Shown: piece after piece, positions 1 through 10,400 of the stretch | Layout: every line of letters starts with the position of its first letter | How positions within the stretch are numbered: the stretch's first letter is position 1 | Assembly: GCA_012295275.1 (NCBI GenBank) | Contig: CM022666.1 | Location: forward strand, 4,315,387-4,360,386 | DNA from: Chrysomallon squamiferum | Lineage: Eukaryota > Mollusca > Gastropoda > Neomphalida > Peltospiridae | Direction of reading: 5' to 3' | DNA: 45,000 nt | The notes under the pieces: generated by a model | Seen by the model: only the letters and a program-made list of their open reading frames with translations | Told to the model about the DNA's origin: nothing | Database searches by the model: none | Made by a program: the position numbers and the translations under genes

Positions 1-67
1 GCTGGCGGGAAAATATTTTTGTTTTTCTTCACCCATTCGGCCTCTTTCATGAACAGATAGTTCTCAT
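1..67 (-). CDS. TNF ligand exon 7, partial (cut by the window start)
   Basis: Acceptor ...ctcttgttacag, phase 1 entry, reading DENYLFMKEAEWVKKNKNIF then PPA at the window edge. A Trp followed by a variable loop and a short N-x-I-F stretch before the next strand is compatible with the A'-B region of TNF domains. The rest of the TNF domain and the stop codon lie outside the window. Confidence 0.6.
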
Positions 68-144
68 CTGTAACAAGAGTAACAGAAATAACAACCACAA
101 CAACAACAACAACAACAACAATAGTAATAATAGAAAAATAATAA

Positions 145-221
<77 letters not shown>

Positions 222-1632
222 GTAATAATATGTATATATGTACCTATGCATATTTTCAAAGCTGAATAAAGCATTAAGGAAGGAATGATGGACAGATGGA
301 AGGATGGATGGATGGAGGGGTGGATGAATGCAAGCTCAAAACACCTGTTATTCTTTGTATTATTATTTCGACTACTAGAAATACTACTTCTACTACTACT
401 ACTTCCACTACTACTACCACTACGACTGCTGTTACTACTACTACTACTACTACAACTACTACTAATAATAACAACACTATTACAACAGTAACTACTACTA
501 CGATGACAGTTGATTTTTCAATTACTTCTGGTAAAGCTGTTGCTTCCGCAACTACCACTACCACTCTTACTACGACAACGACATCAACAACATAAATTAC
601 TACTACTACCACCACCACCACCACCACTACTGCTACTACTAGAAAGGTTTCGCAACTTTATTTTCAGTTTATTTTCAGTGCAGCTGAGTTCTTGGTGTCA
701 TTGATATTTCTAAAAATAGCACTTTGTTAGTGTAACGAAGACAAATAGTGATACTGAAATAGTTCACTGACATTTTATACAGAGTCCATGTTTCCCCCAC
801 CTTAACTCTTTTTACTGCGCCCAAATCGTAAAATACTTTTCTAGCTACAAAAAACTAGCATAAAAACCTTGCAAAGAATTAGTACACTATCGTCTCACAC
901 ACACACACCCACACACACACACACACACACACCAACAGACACACACACACACACACACACACACATCAAAGTCATCTGATTTAGTAGAATTTAGCAGGAT
1001 TTGGTGTATAACATAATTATATTAAAAATATTATTTAGTTTATTATTCCGTCGGAACGCTTCGGTTGTTTCCGTAAAATGTCGTTAATTGTTGCTGCATT
1101 ATCACAATCCCGATTTTCTTTGTCCGGATAACGCAGTAAACTGAAATGATTGTAAAAGTCTTAGACTGCTTTCATTTCATTTAATTTCATTATATCAGAG
1201 ATGTCTTCCAGTATATATAACAGATTTTATTGTCTATTACGGAAACATACGACGTTTTCCGAACAAGAATAAATGAAGTGAGAGGAATGGCGGTCTACAC
1301 GTTAAAAACCACAGCATTATTAATTATTCTAAAAAAAAAACGATTACTGTTTATTTCGAGCGTACGGTTTCTGCATGCAATTCCACCCAATTTCTTGAAC
1401 TCTTTGCATTTGACTCCTGAAAAATAAATTATTTTTTTTTAAACAGAACTGATTGCCAAGGAAACTGCTGTAAACAAACAGAATTATTTTCAGTTTATTT
1501 AATAAAATATTTATCTAGAAGTTTTTAACGTGTTATCTGCCATAAAAAAAGAAAGGAGAGCGAACACATCACAGCAGCTTTATCAAATTCCGTAGTATAC
1601 ACACACTCTCTCACTATTGTTTGGACTTTCAA

Positions 1633-1688
<56 letters not shown>

Positions 1689-1932
1689 TCTCTCTCTCAT
1701 CCCCCCTCTCTCTGTCTCTCCCTCCCTCCCTCTCTCTCTCCCATCCCCCCTCTCTCTGTCTCTCCCTCCCTCTCCCCCCTCCCCCCTCTCTCTCTCTCGC
1801 TCTCTCTCTCTCACACACACACACACACATATACACACATATTCTCGTATTTCTGATTATATCATCTCTCATTTCTCTGTAAAAATTCTTTTTTTTTTTC
1901 TACCACTCATTTATTTGAGATTACTGCAACAC
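68..1932. repeat. TNF-gene intron 6: trinucleotide, (CA)n and (CT)n repeats
   Basis: (ACA/ATA/TAG) triplets fill about 91-223. Imperfect (CTA)n/(CCA)n fills 354-640, with a short (GGAT)n-like tract at about 290-325. (CA)n lies at 898-965 and a (CT)n/(CCCT)n tract at 1634-1812 running into (CA)n to 1838. About 660-890 and 970-1620 are unique AT-rich sequence in which I see no convincing exon. Confidence 0.8.
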
Positions 1933-2017
1933 CTGCAATTTTCGTACCCTCTCCAAACTCTTTTTCTGTAACGTCTCGCCACATATTTGCAGTGTAGTGC
2001 GCTGCCCTGATGGTGGG
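1933..2017 (-). CDS. TNF ligand exon 6 (first strand of the TNF domain)
   Basis: An 85-nt exon with acceptor ...tttgtttacag and donor GCAG|gtgttg. In phase 0 it reads PTIRAAHYTANMWRDVTEKE then FGEGTKIA. The R-A-A-H-Y stretch is the hallmark of strand A of TNF-homology domains (TWEAK has A-A-H-Y in the same place). All three frames are open, so phase continuity (micro-exon phase 0 in, phase 1 out to the next exon) and the AAH motif decide the frame. The donor gtgttg is weak. Confidence 0.65.
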
Positions 2018-2130
2018 CTGTAAACAAAGAATAATCTTTCTTATTTCCGGCAGACGGTTTTGAAAATTATTGAAGTGATAAAAGCTTGTTTTTTCTTTTT
2101 TTCTTTTCTTTTTTAATTGAAACAATTAAA

Positions 2131-2133
<3 letters not shown>

Positions 2134-2210
<77 letters not shown>

Positions 2211-2480
2211 GTATGTATGTATGTATGTATAAATGTGTGTGTGTGTGTGTGTGTTTAGTATACTTACAGCTGGTGCCTTTTCACCTACAAATAAATAAAT
2301 TATATTCATTTATTTTTAAATTTCTGTCAATTAATATTTTTAGCACAGATATTGTTTTATCCTTTTGGGCTTATTTCGTAGCCAATGTTTATCTTTTTTG
2401 TCTTTTCTTTCTTTTATTATTTGTTTTTTTATTATTTTATTTTTATTTCCACATTTTATATTTATTTATTTATTTATTTA

Positions 2481-2533
<53 letters not shown>
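2134..2533. repeat. (CT)n-(TA)n-(TGTA)n-(GT)n and (TTTA)n/(TTA)n tracts
   Basis: An unbroken (CT)n runs from 2134 to about 2194, followed by (TA)n, (TGTA)n and (GT)n to 2253. The micro-exon 2268-2284 follows within 15 bases. (TTTA)n then (TTA)n occupy 2460-2533. Confidence 0.85.
2268..2284 (-). CDS. TNF ligand exon 5 (17-nt micro-exon)
   Basis: Seventeen bases between acceptor ...atttatttgtag and donor GCT|gtaagt. Read after the phase-1 end of exon 4 they complete a Gly codon, add Glu-Lys-Ala-Pro-Ala and end in phase 0, which is exactly the phase needed to enter exon 6. It is the only piece I found that bridges the phase-1 stalk exon to the phase-0 TNF exon. Short Ala/Pro linkers between stalk and TNF domain are common. 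A miss is possible, as only splice motifs and phase support it. Confidence 0.6.
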
Positions 2534-2535
<2 letters not shown>

Positions 2536-2583
2536 CATCACCATCATTTGAAGTTTTGAGAATTAAACTGAATGTGGACTTAC

Positions 2584-2691
2584 CAGGGGGGCCAGGTGGT
2601 CCAGATGGTCCGGTCTTTCCAGGAGGTCCTTGAAGTCCTTCAGGTCCTTGACGTCCTTCAGGTCCTTCTGGTCCTTCAGGTCCTGGAGGTC
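2584..2691 (-). CDS. TNF ligand exon 4 (collagen Gly-X-Y stalk)
   Basis: Exactly 108 nt between an acceptor (attattaag) and a strong donor (CCTG|gtaagt). It reads uninterrupted Gly-X-Y triplets ([19 protein letters not shown] then [18 protein letters not shown]). A length of 108 (2 x 54) with split Gly codons at both ends is a typical collagen exon size and phase. The triple helix would trimerise the stalk, as in ectodysplasin-A. It enters and leaves in phase 1. At about 12-13 triplets with exon 3, the stalk is short, which argues against a true collagen chain unless more exons were missed. Confidence 0.8.
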
Positions 2692-3320
2692 CTTAATAAT
2701 GTCAGTAATAATAATAGTAAGTAATAGTAGTAGTTGTAATAGTAGTAGTAGTAGTAGTAGTAGTAGTTGTTGTTGTTTGTAATAGTAGTAGTAATAGAAA
2801 TAGTGGTGGTAGTAGTAATAAATAATAGTAATAATAATAGTAATGTCAGTAACTGTAGTACTGATAGTAGAAGCTGTTGCTGATGCAGTAGTTGTAGTTG
2901 TAGTAGTAATCTCATTATGTACGATTTGTATATACAAATATTAAATAAATACATACATACACACACACACACATACATACAAACATACACTCACATATAC
3001 ATACATACATATACATTATAAACATACTTAAATATAAACATACACATACACACACACCTATATATATAAATATAAATACGCACATATATACATGCATACA
3101 TATATTCACATACACTCACTCATTCATACATGCAAAGACACACATACATACACACCTATATAGATACAAACATACATATAAAATACATATATACACATAC
3201 ACGCACACACACACACACACACACATACTACAAATACAGACATGAATATAAACATACGTACACACACCGACACGAACAAACACAAATTAAATCTAAATAA
3301 AATAAAAATATAAAACGAAC
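2692..3320. repeat. Intron 3 of TNF gene: (TAG)n and (ACAT)n/(CA)n repeats
   Basis: The intron between exons 3 and 4 is nearly all imperfect (TAG)n (about 2700-2905) and (ACAT)n/(CA)n mixtures (2940-3240). The tract starts directly at the acceptor of exon 4. Confidence 0.85.
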
Positions 3321-3359
3321 CTCTTTCGCCTTTCAAGCCTCGTTTTCCTCTTTTACAAC
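3321..3359 (-). CDS. TNF ligand exon 3 (stalk start, RGKR site)
   Basis: A 39-nt exon with acceptor ...cactgcag and donor AGAG|gttcgt, phase 1 to phase 1. Joined to exon 2 it reads ...RKRK-CCKRGKRGLKGERG. The Cys-Cys pair could link chains of the trimer. RGKR fits the furin pattern R-X-K/R-R, and GLKGERG begins the Gly-X-Y repeat. The phase match with both neighbours is the main support, because a 39-nt exon alone would be weak. Confidence 0.68.
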
Positions 3360-3539
3360 CTGCAGTGAATGAAAAGAACTTGTTTTTTAATTTAATTTCA
3401 CTACTTGCCAACGCCCTTCCATTTCAGGAGAAATTTTACAAACAATAATTCTCAGTACAGTAGCTTAAATCAGCAATTTTGTTTTGAGGAGTGGGGATAT
3501 GTTTGTTTAGGGAATTTGTTTTATTGTTCCTTCATCTAC

Positions 3540-3671
3540 ACACGCACATATTAATATACATATATAAACACATGTGAACAAACACATACAAATATATTAT
3601 ATATAAACATCATGTGAACAAAACACATACATACATACATACATACATACATATTACACATAATAACTTAC

Positions 3672-3702
<31 letters not shown>

Positions 3703-3709
3703 TACACAC

Positions 3710-3780
<71 letters not shown>

Positions 3781-4521
3781 TACACAAATATAGGTATACA
3801 GCTGAGACAGTAAGGCAAGCAAAGCCTGTATAGTTATTTTAGTTAACTATATATTATTTTATTGTAATAAAACGTAATATCTTATTTAATTATGAGATAC
3901 CCGAAAATTGTAAAGTTCAGTTGAATATCTGTACATTTCGTAACAATAAACAAATAATAAAAATAATAACAATAACAACAACAACAATAATAATAAGAAT
4001 AATCACAATGATAATAATAATAATAATAATAATAACAATAATAACAACAATAATAATAATAAAACAACAACCTTAGTAAAAGTAAATATCAAGAGTAATA
4101 GAAATAATGAATTAATTAATGATAATCATCATAATCATCATCAACATCATCGCCATCATCATATTATTATTATCATTAAATAATTATTTGTTGTTTTTTC
4201 AAATCCTTAAAATTACAAATTTGTATTGATATAAATATAGCTAGGTGTAATTATAAACTTTCAATATTGCAAATTTAAAAACAAAGTTAAAATATATATA
4301 TATATAATAAATAAATAAATAAAATGACTTGAATAAAACAACGTAAGAAATGGGCCTTTCTAAATCCTTTCTCTGATTACATCTGTTTGTGCATTTGACC
4401 TTTACTCTTGCCCTCCGTGTACAGATGTACAAAACAGGGTTATACACTTCACTGCATTCTTTAGAAAAATTCAGCTGAATGCAGGAGTTATATTTATTTA
4501 AACTTAAACAAATGGCTCAGC

Positions 4522-4561
<40 letters not shown>
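3540..4561. repeat. (CA)n, (CATA)n and (AAT/AAC)n repeats in intron 2
   Basis: (CATA)n/(CA)n lies at 3622-3784, including a pure (CA)n of about 50 bases. (AAT/AAC)n lies at 3955-4070, (ATC)n-like triplets at 4120-4170 and (CA)n at 4523-4561. About 4200-4500 is unique and without a recognisable exon. Confidence 0.85.
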
Positions 4562-4565
<4 letters not shown>

Positions 4566-4584
4566 TACCCATAAACACACACAA

Positions 4585-4804
4585 CAATGAAATACAAACA
4601 GTATCTTACATGTTGTTTGAATATTAAAATATAATTACTAATTTAAAAAACAATGAAATACAAACAGTATCTTACATGTTTGAATATTAAAATATAATTA
4701 CTAATTTAAAAAACAATGAAATACAAACAGTATCTTACATGTTGTTTGAATATTAAAATATAATTAGTAATTTAAAAAACAATGAAATACAAAGAGTATC
4801 TTAC
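4585..4804. repeat. 63-66 bp minisatellite that copies the exon 2 splice donor
   Basis: Units begin at 4585, 4651, 4714 and 4780 with caatgaaatacaaa.agtat. The fourth unit runs into the exon 2 border at 4804/4805, so every unit repeats the minus-strand donor sequence ATGTAAGATAC. A single dispersed copy sits at about 5645-5680, on the other side of exon 2. Confidence 0.9.
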
Positions 4805-4907
4805 ATTTTCGTTTTCTGTGTCGTTTTTTCGACTTTGATTGACGTGGTTTGCTTTCCTTTTGAGCAGATCTAACAGGTCTGTGCAGTAATTTGGAAAATA
4901 GGACGTT
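4805..4907 (-). CDS. TNF ligand exon 2 (basic juxtamembrane segment)
   Basis: Encodes 34 residues plus one base, from NVLFSKLLHRPV to a very basic end (KKRHRKRK). The acceptor is ...ttattattcacag and the donor is AAAAT|gtaaga. It enters in phase 0 and leaves in phase 1, fitting exon 1 and exon 3. Basic clusters just outside the membrane before a collagen stalk are where proconvertases release EDA-type ligands. An exact R-X-K/R-R site is not inside this exon; the best match (RGKR) is just across the junction in exon 3. The exon is isolated in microsatellite DNA and its donor lies at the head of a 63-66 bp tandem repeat. Confidence 0.72.
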
Positions 4908-5950
4908 CTGTGAATAATAATAATAACAATAACAACAACAACAACAACAACAGCACAATAACAATAATAACAATAATAATAACAACAACAACAACAAAAC
5001 AACAATAGCATTAATAATAATAACAATAACAACAATAGCAATAATAATAACAACAACAATAATAATAATAGCAATAATAACAACAATAATAGCAATAATA
5101 ATAATAATAACAGCAACAATAATAATAATAGCAACAATAACAATAACAATTATAATAGCAATAATAATAGTAATAACAATAATAACAGCAATAATAATAA
5201 TAATAACAACAACAATAATAATAATAAACAAATATTCACGAATTTATGGCGATGGCGATGCCGTTTGTTTGATGATAAAAGATGATTGTGACAATAACGG
5301 TCATATAATAATGATGATCGGATGATAACGATAAAAATAAAGGCGACAATGATGATTGTAATAATGATGATTGATGATGATGATGATGGTGGGCTTAATA
5401 ATAATGATGGTGATGGGGTTAATTATGATGATGATGGTGGTGGTTGTGTTGATGATAATGATGATTGATAATTATAATGATAATGGTGATGGTTGATGAA
5501 AATGGTGATCGTGATCAAATAATGCTTATGATGGTGAAGAAAGGAGCATTTTTTTTTTTTTTTTTTAAAAGCCATTGTTATATGAGAACAATCATACATA
5601 TGGTACAGAACAGTATATATAAAATTAAATTTTTACTAAATTTTTTAAAAAACAATGAAATACAATCTGTATCTTACATAATGATGATGATAATGATGAA
5701 GATGATGACAACGATGATGATGATAACTTCAACAATTTAGAAAATAAATTTTAGAACATGAGAGAAAAGAAAATGACAAAGGAGGCATCGTAGTTATGAT
5801 AATGACGTTGAACTTCTCAAAGATGACGTCATCTGATTATGACGGTGTTAAATTCTGACGCTATTTGCAGGTATCATTATTAAAACGATGTTCCTGCATT
5901 TGCCTGAGATAATGATAACGATGTTGACGACGTCAATGAAAACGAAGATT

Positions 5951-5987
<37 letters not shown>

Positions 5988-7133
5988 AAAGCTAAGTATT
6001 TTTATATACATTTAGATACGAGAATCATTCGGTAAGTAATAAATTCAGTATAAGCTCTTCTTTCGTGCTTAATGTTTTTCTTTATTATTACTACTGTTGT
6101 TGTTGTTGTTGTTAATATTATTGTTGATGCTGCAGTGGTTCTGACTACTACTACTATTACCACTAATACTATTCCTACTGCTCTCGTTGCCTATTGTTAT
6201 TATTATTATCGTTAGTAGTAGTGGTAGTAGTAGTAGTAGTAGTAATGGTAGTCGTGGCATAAACAGTATACTTCTCGACATTACTATTACTATTATTATT
6301 ATTAATAGTAGTAGTAGTAGTAGTAGAGGTAGTAGTAGAAGGAGTATTAAGAAAATCATACATTAAACGCATAATTATTAACGATATATTAAATAGTCAT
6401 TCATTTGTCGTGCAAGTTCTGACAAATTCTGACAAACTAAGAAAAAAGAAGAAGAAGAACAACAACAACAACCATAAAAAAAAAAAAATATATATAATCG
6501 TGAATTACGTTAACAAAATTAACTTCTTTTAACTTTTGTTTTTCTCTCTCTTTCAGCAGAGACAACAAAAGATGGCGGCCATCAAATCTTCAACATTCAA
6601 TACCGAAAAATAATCGATGATCATCGGAAGTGATCGGCATCGGGAAAATGAATATTTTTATTAAAAATGTAACAAGGAAACGTTTATTTATCTCCAGAAC
6701 GATTTATTAATCACTATTTCAGAAAAAAAAAATATATATATATATTTACTACAAAATAATTTACTACAGAATGAGATAATGATCTATAAAGACAGATAGG
6801 CAATAATAATAATATTTATTTATTTAATTATTATTATTATTATTATGTTGGGAAGGAATTTTTCTTTTAAAAACGAACAATTAATAATTTTCTATGTATT
6901 TTAAATGTCTATGTATTATGTTTTGCAAATATAAAATGTATAATTACTGTAGATACATTTTTCAAATATGGCCACCATTCACTGTCAAAACATCCTGAAA
7001 ATTAGAACGTGATATTTCGAATATAATATGGTGTCAAGAGTTATCTATCTTGATAAAAAAAATAAAAAGGAAAAACATAAAATGTCAAATGACGTATTAA
7101 AAAAAAATAAAAATAATAAAAATAAATACTCAC
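4908..7133. repeat. TNF-gene intron 1: triplet repeats and unique AT-rich DNA
   Basis: (AAT/AAC)n occupies 4913-5230, degenerate (GAT)n about 5240-5500 and 5680-5730, (GA)n 5953-5985 and (TTA/TAG)n 6086-6350. About 6360-7130 is AT-rich unique sequence with no exon I can support. Confidence 0.75.
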
Positions 7134-7454
7134 CTCGTTTTCGTTTGCGGTTTCTTTGATAACGCATTGTTTGTAAACAAATTCGCGAAGTTCTTCGATT
7201 TCCTTTCTGTTTCTTTCTTCTCTCTGGTAGTATTTAAAAGCCAATGTGACCAGAAAAATGACTGTCGCAATCTGAAAAGCCAACAAAACTAGAATCCAGA
7301 TATTTGTGCTCTTCCGAAAGGTGCATTTGCAGTGTCGTCTGCCCGTAGAAACTTTCCGCGGAACTGCACGAGCATGACAGGCGGGATTTGCTTCTTCTTG
7401 CTCGAGCCGCAGTTCTGTGACCAAAGGAGACGTCAAACTTTTCTTTACCGACAT
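7134..7454 (-). CDS. TNF-superfamily ligand with collagen stalk, exon 1 (membrane anchor)
   Basis: First coding exon of a seven-exon minus-strand gene continuing to position 1. It encodes 107 residues from the ATG at 7454: a cytoplasmic tail with a Cys/Arg-rich patch (about residues 26-48), one hydrophobic segment at about 52-74 (NIWILVLLAF... to LAFKYY) and a charged Glu/Arg helix (76-97), with no signal peptide. That is a type II membrane topology with the C-terminus outside. The exon ends at a strong donor (GAG|gtgagt) in phase 0, which fits the phase-0 acceptor at 4907. Together with the basic segment, Gly-X-Y stalk and TNF-like segment encoded downstream, the architecture is that of ectodysplasin-A or Eiger-type ligands, which are released by proconvertase cleavage and bind TNF receptors as trimers. 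The subfamily is not settled: the first TNF strand looks TWEAK-like, while the stalk looks EDA-like. Confidence 0.8.
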
Positions 7455-8430
7455 TTTCTGTTTCGAAAGTTAATTCATTAGTTTTTGTGGGTTTTTAATA
7501 CAAAAAATTTAAATTATTTCAAAAGCACTAGTTGTTTTTTTTGACAATCTACTTTTGGTCTACTACGAGCACGTCTGAACGTCTGACGAAGAAGTTACTA
7601 CAATGCTACGATCGTATGTTTACATATCAAAACCGCAGCTGTTTCTCAAGAAAAGACATTTCCCCGGGAAAATATTCCGTAAAAGGTTAATAGGCGGGGT
7701 ATTTTATTCATAATGTCCACGCCTCCTGTACTAATCAGTTCGTTCTTGACCCTCTTTTTTTTTCACTTCCTAGAATGGGTGCATTACAACGGAAATAAAT
7801 CATGCACGAAAACAGCTGAAACTGAGAATCAGTCAAAACGACTGCTGACTTCATCGTCATTTCCAGACGATTTGATGTTTCCGTGGGTATAGTAACCCAT
7901 GTATTAAAGTACTATGCTTCGTTGGTCCGTTTGTGTCGTTTTCTTTCAATGTTTACTTTGACCTATTTTCACTCGGTTTATAAAGTCAATAAAAGTGCAC
8001 AACATGTAACTCTAATTATGGTGACGTGGTTTCTCGGTAAAAAAAGTTTAAAAAAAAAAAAAAAGATACTTTTACCCGCTTTCTGCATTGTCATAGTGAG
8101 AAAAACCACACACACACACACACACTCATTTTTAAGACGTATATGTTTTGAACTTTCTTGTGTTTTTATTATTATTAGCATGCATCAGTCGTTTTCTAAT
8201 TAATTTAACAACAAAAATGGGATTAAAATATTACCTTATAACAAACTATTGTGATTTTTAAACTACATCATTACGGAAAGTTATTAGATGTATAATTACA
8301 TGCATTATAAAGAAAAATATATAAATATTTATTTTTAGCTATGGGAGTAAATGTTACTCATAGACTTTCGTTCTTGTATAAAAGTTTTAAAAAAAAACCC
8401 GAGTTTAATTGTTAGTGAGAAAGATAAATG
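7455..8430. other. 5' flank of the TNF-ligand gene
   Basis: No coding exon seen. About 7560-7870 is less AT-rich than its surroundings and holds a GC box (ggcgggg, about 7693-7699), a CACC-like box near 7721 and a 14-bp palindrome TTTTCCCCGGGAAAA-like centred at about 7665. That makes it the most promoter-like part, but no TATA or start site can be fixed. A poly-A run (about 8049-8064) and (CA)n (8108-8126) follow. Confidence 0.4.
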
Positions 8431-8448
8431 CTGATTTTGAATTGAAAC
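8431..8448 (-). terminator. Candidate snRNA 3' box of U5 copy 1
   Basis: The 18 bases GTTTCAATTCAAAATCAG directly after the RNA are identical to those after the second U5 gene. They resemble the metazoan snRNA 3' box (GTTT, short spacer, AAA-rich, ending in AG), which directs Integrator 3' end formation. Confidence 0.7.
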
Positions 8449-8566
8449 TAACCCTACAAAAGTAAGGTTTAAAAAAATAAGTCTATAAACTCATTGAGTT
8501 GTCCCACTCCACGGAAATCTTTAGTAAAAGGCGAAAGATTTATTCTGTGAAGTGAGACCAGAGCTG
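8449..8566 (-). ncRNA. RNU5: U5 spliceosomal snRNA, copy 1
   Basis: U5 snRNA is the core U5 snRNP RNA that holds exon ends during splicing. The minus strand has the invariant loop I (CGCCTTTTACTAAAG) closed by the AAATCTTT/AAAGATTT stem. It continues with TTCCGTGGAG, the ACAACTC stretch, an Sm-type site (TTATTTTTTTAA) and a 3' hairpin AACCTTAC-TTTT-GTAGGGTT. The 5' stem GTCTCACT pairs with AGTGGGAC. Length (about 117) matches animal U5. The 5' end is set by alignment to the known 5' AUACUCUGG-type start and is uncertain by 2-3 bases. Confidence 0.93.
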
Positions 8567-8609
8567 AATTTAGCCTCTCACATTTTTAAACTTAAAAATC
8601 CTATTATTT

Positions 8610-8617
8610 GATTCACT
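8610..8617 (-). promoter_or_regulatory. Candidate PSE core of U5 copy 1
   Basis: AGTGAATC starts 76 bases before the AAATCTTT anchor of the RNA. The second U5 gene has the same octamer 75 bases before the same anchor, although the surrounding 5' flanks no longer align. The position (about -45 to -52) fits the proximal sequence element of snRNA genes. Confidence 0.5.
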
Positions 8618-9037
8618 CAAGCTGTTTCGAATTATAACTTTGTTCTAGTATTAAGTCTCTGTTGAATTTAATTAAAAGAACTTTAAATATTTCAATTAAG
8701 AATATATTTTTCTATTTTATGTTTTACTTAAATTTATATTGTCTTAGGTGAATAATAGTAATATTAACAACAGAAATATGAATGAAGGATATTTCTTATA
8801 TTAGTCTCTCTTGGCTATTGTAATCTACGTCCCGTGGATCGTAAGAGAGACGTTTCTTTGTGTGTTCAATGGCGCGTTTCGAAAGAGCGTCCATAGAAAT
8901 AGCGTTAAAGCGATTACATCATCTTTAAGTTTTCTATCCTTGTTTCAGTCAATCGAATGAAATAAAGAGATAAAAGTGTTTTCAATTCAGGAAATAACGA
9001 ATAACCGTTAAATTAGAGTTCAGTTTGAAATCCAGAA

Positions 9038-9085
<48 letters not shown>

Positions 9086-9915
9086 CGCTCGCTCTCTCAT
9101 TTCATTTATTCTTTTATTTTTATTTATTATTACTTTTTTATTATTGTTAATAATGAAAAGTGTCTTTCATAACAGGAAAATATTTTACAGTTTTGAAACA
9201 AAACATAAAATAACGAAAAATAAAAAAATAAATAAATAAATAAATAAATAAATAACAATACCTGAAGCTCGATCTTTCTGCGTCGGCCCTTATTATTATT
9301 ATTTTTTATTTTAATTTATTTTATGTTTTGCATTAATCACCAGTCGTTGGAGAAACATGCAAATATTCCACTTTGACGCGCAAAATTATTTTCGAAAAAG
9401 GTTTATAAAAGATGACGGAGCAAACAGTGTAAAAGCGATTCTTGGAACCTCAGTCTGAAAAGGTATTTTTCACCATCCTCGACTCAAAATATAATTGTAT
9501 ATTAATCTTTACAAGGAAAATGTGTTGTCTTGCTACAATCACAAATAACAACATTCTGAATGTGTAAACTTGTCATACATTTTGTGTTTTAAAAAATAAC
9601 TATACATCTGTAATAATTTCATTTTTATTTAAAAACACAAAATCTTTTTTTCTTTCATGATTTAACATTTATTAAACAAAACAATGTTTTATTTATTTAT
9701 CACACAAATAACAAAAATAAATAAAAACAAACAATGTTTACAATACTGACAGAACAAAACACAAATAATGTTCTGGATTTTTAATGTTAATATACATAAT
9801 TATTATGTATTTTGGTGTGTAGCTGTGAAAAATAAATAAATAAATGATTAAAGAGAGTCCAAAAAACCACTAAAAAAACAACTTAAAATAAATAAATAAA
9901 TAAATAAATAAATAA

Positions 9916-10009
<94 letters not shown>

Positions 10010-10334
10010 ATTGAAATGAAATGAAATGAAATAAAATAAAATAAACTAATAAATAAATTAAAAAATATATATATTTTACATTTAAAGCACTTACAATAAT
10101 CATTATTTACTTGTACATAAAATAGCCACAAAAAACAATAATACTGTTGTTGTTTATTCTTGAAAAATTTATAAAGAAAAACTTCAGGCTAGCGGAAAAG
10201 GATTCTCATCTAAAGGTTATTAAGGAATTAATTTTTGCTAGTAAGTATTTAAACATTTTTAACTTGCTTCTATAGTCCATATATGAATCAGAGTGGGTAC
10301 ACAGTTTTGTAAATAGACAGACAGACAGACAGAC

Positions 10335-10400
<66 letters not shown>

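Noticed and set aside
47-640. Several open frames of poly-Ile/Thr/Val/Leu
   Set aside because: They are translations of (TAG/TAC/AAT)n triplet repeats, which lack stops in some frames; they have no splice or start support. The same applies to 4764-5231, 6069-6372, 27438-28390, 29177-29521, 31278-31853 and 32874-33087.
1045-1090. Minus-strand Q-L-T-T-F-Y-G stretch as a TNF C-terminal strand
   Set aside because: It lies between exons 6 and 7, so it cannot be the last exon, and it lacks the strands that should precede it.
1933-2017. Two alternative open frames through TNF exon 6
   Set aside because: All three frames are open, but only phase 0 fits the micro-exon and the next acceptor and gives the AAH strand. 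The other two give no family pattern.
7659-7680. NF-kB or STAT site near the TNF-ligand start
   Set aside because: The TTTCCCCGGGAAAA palindrome resembles but does not fit either consensus (wrong spacing), so it is not listed as a site.
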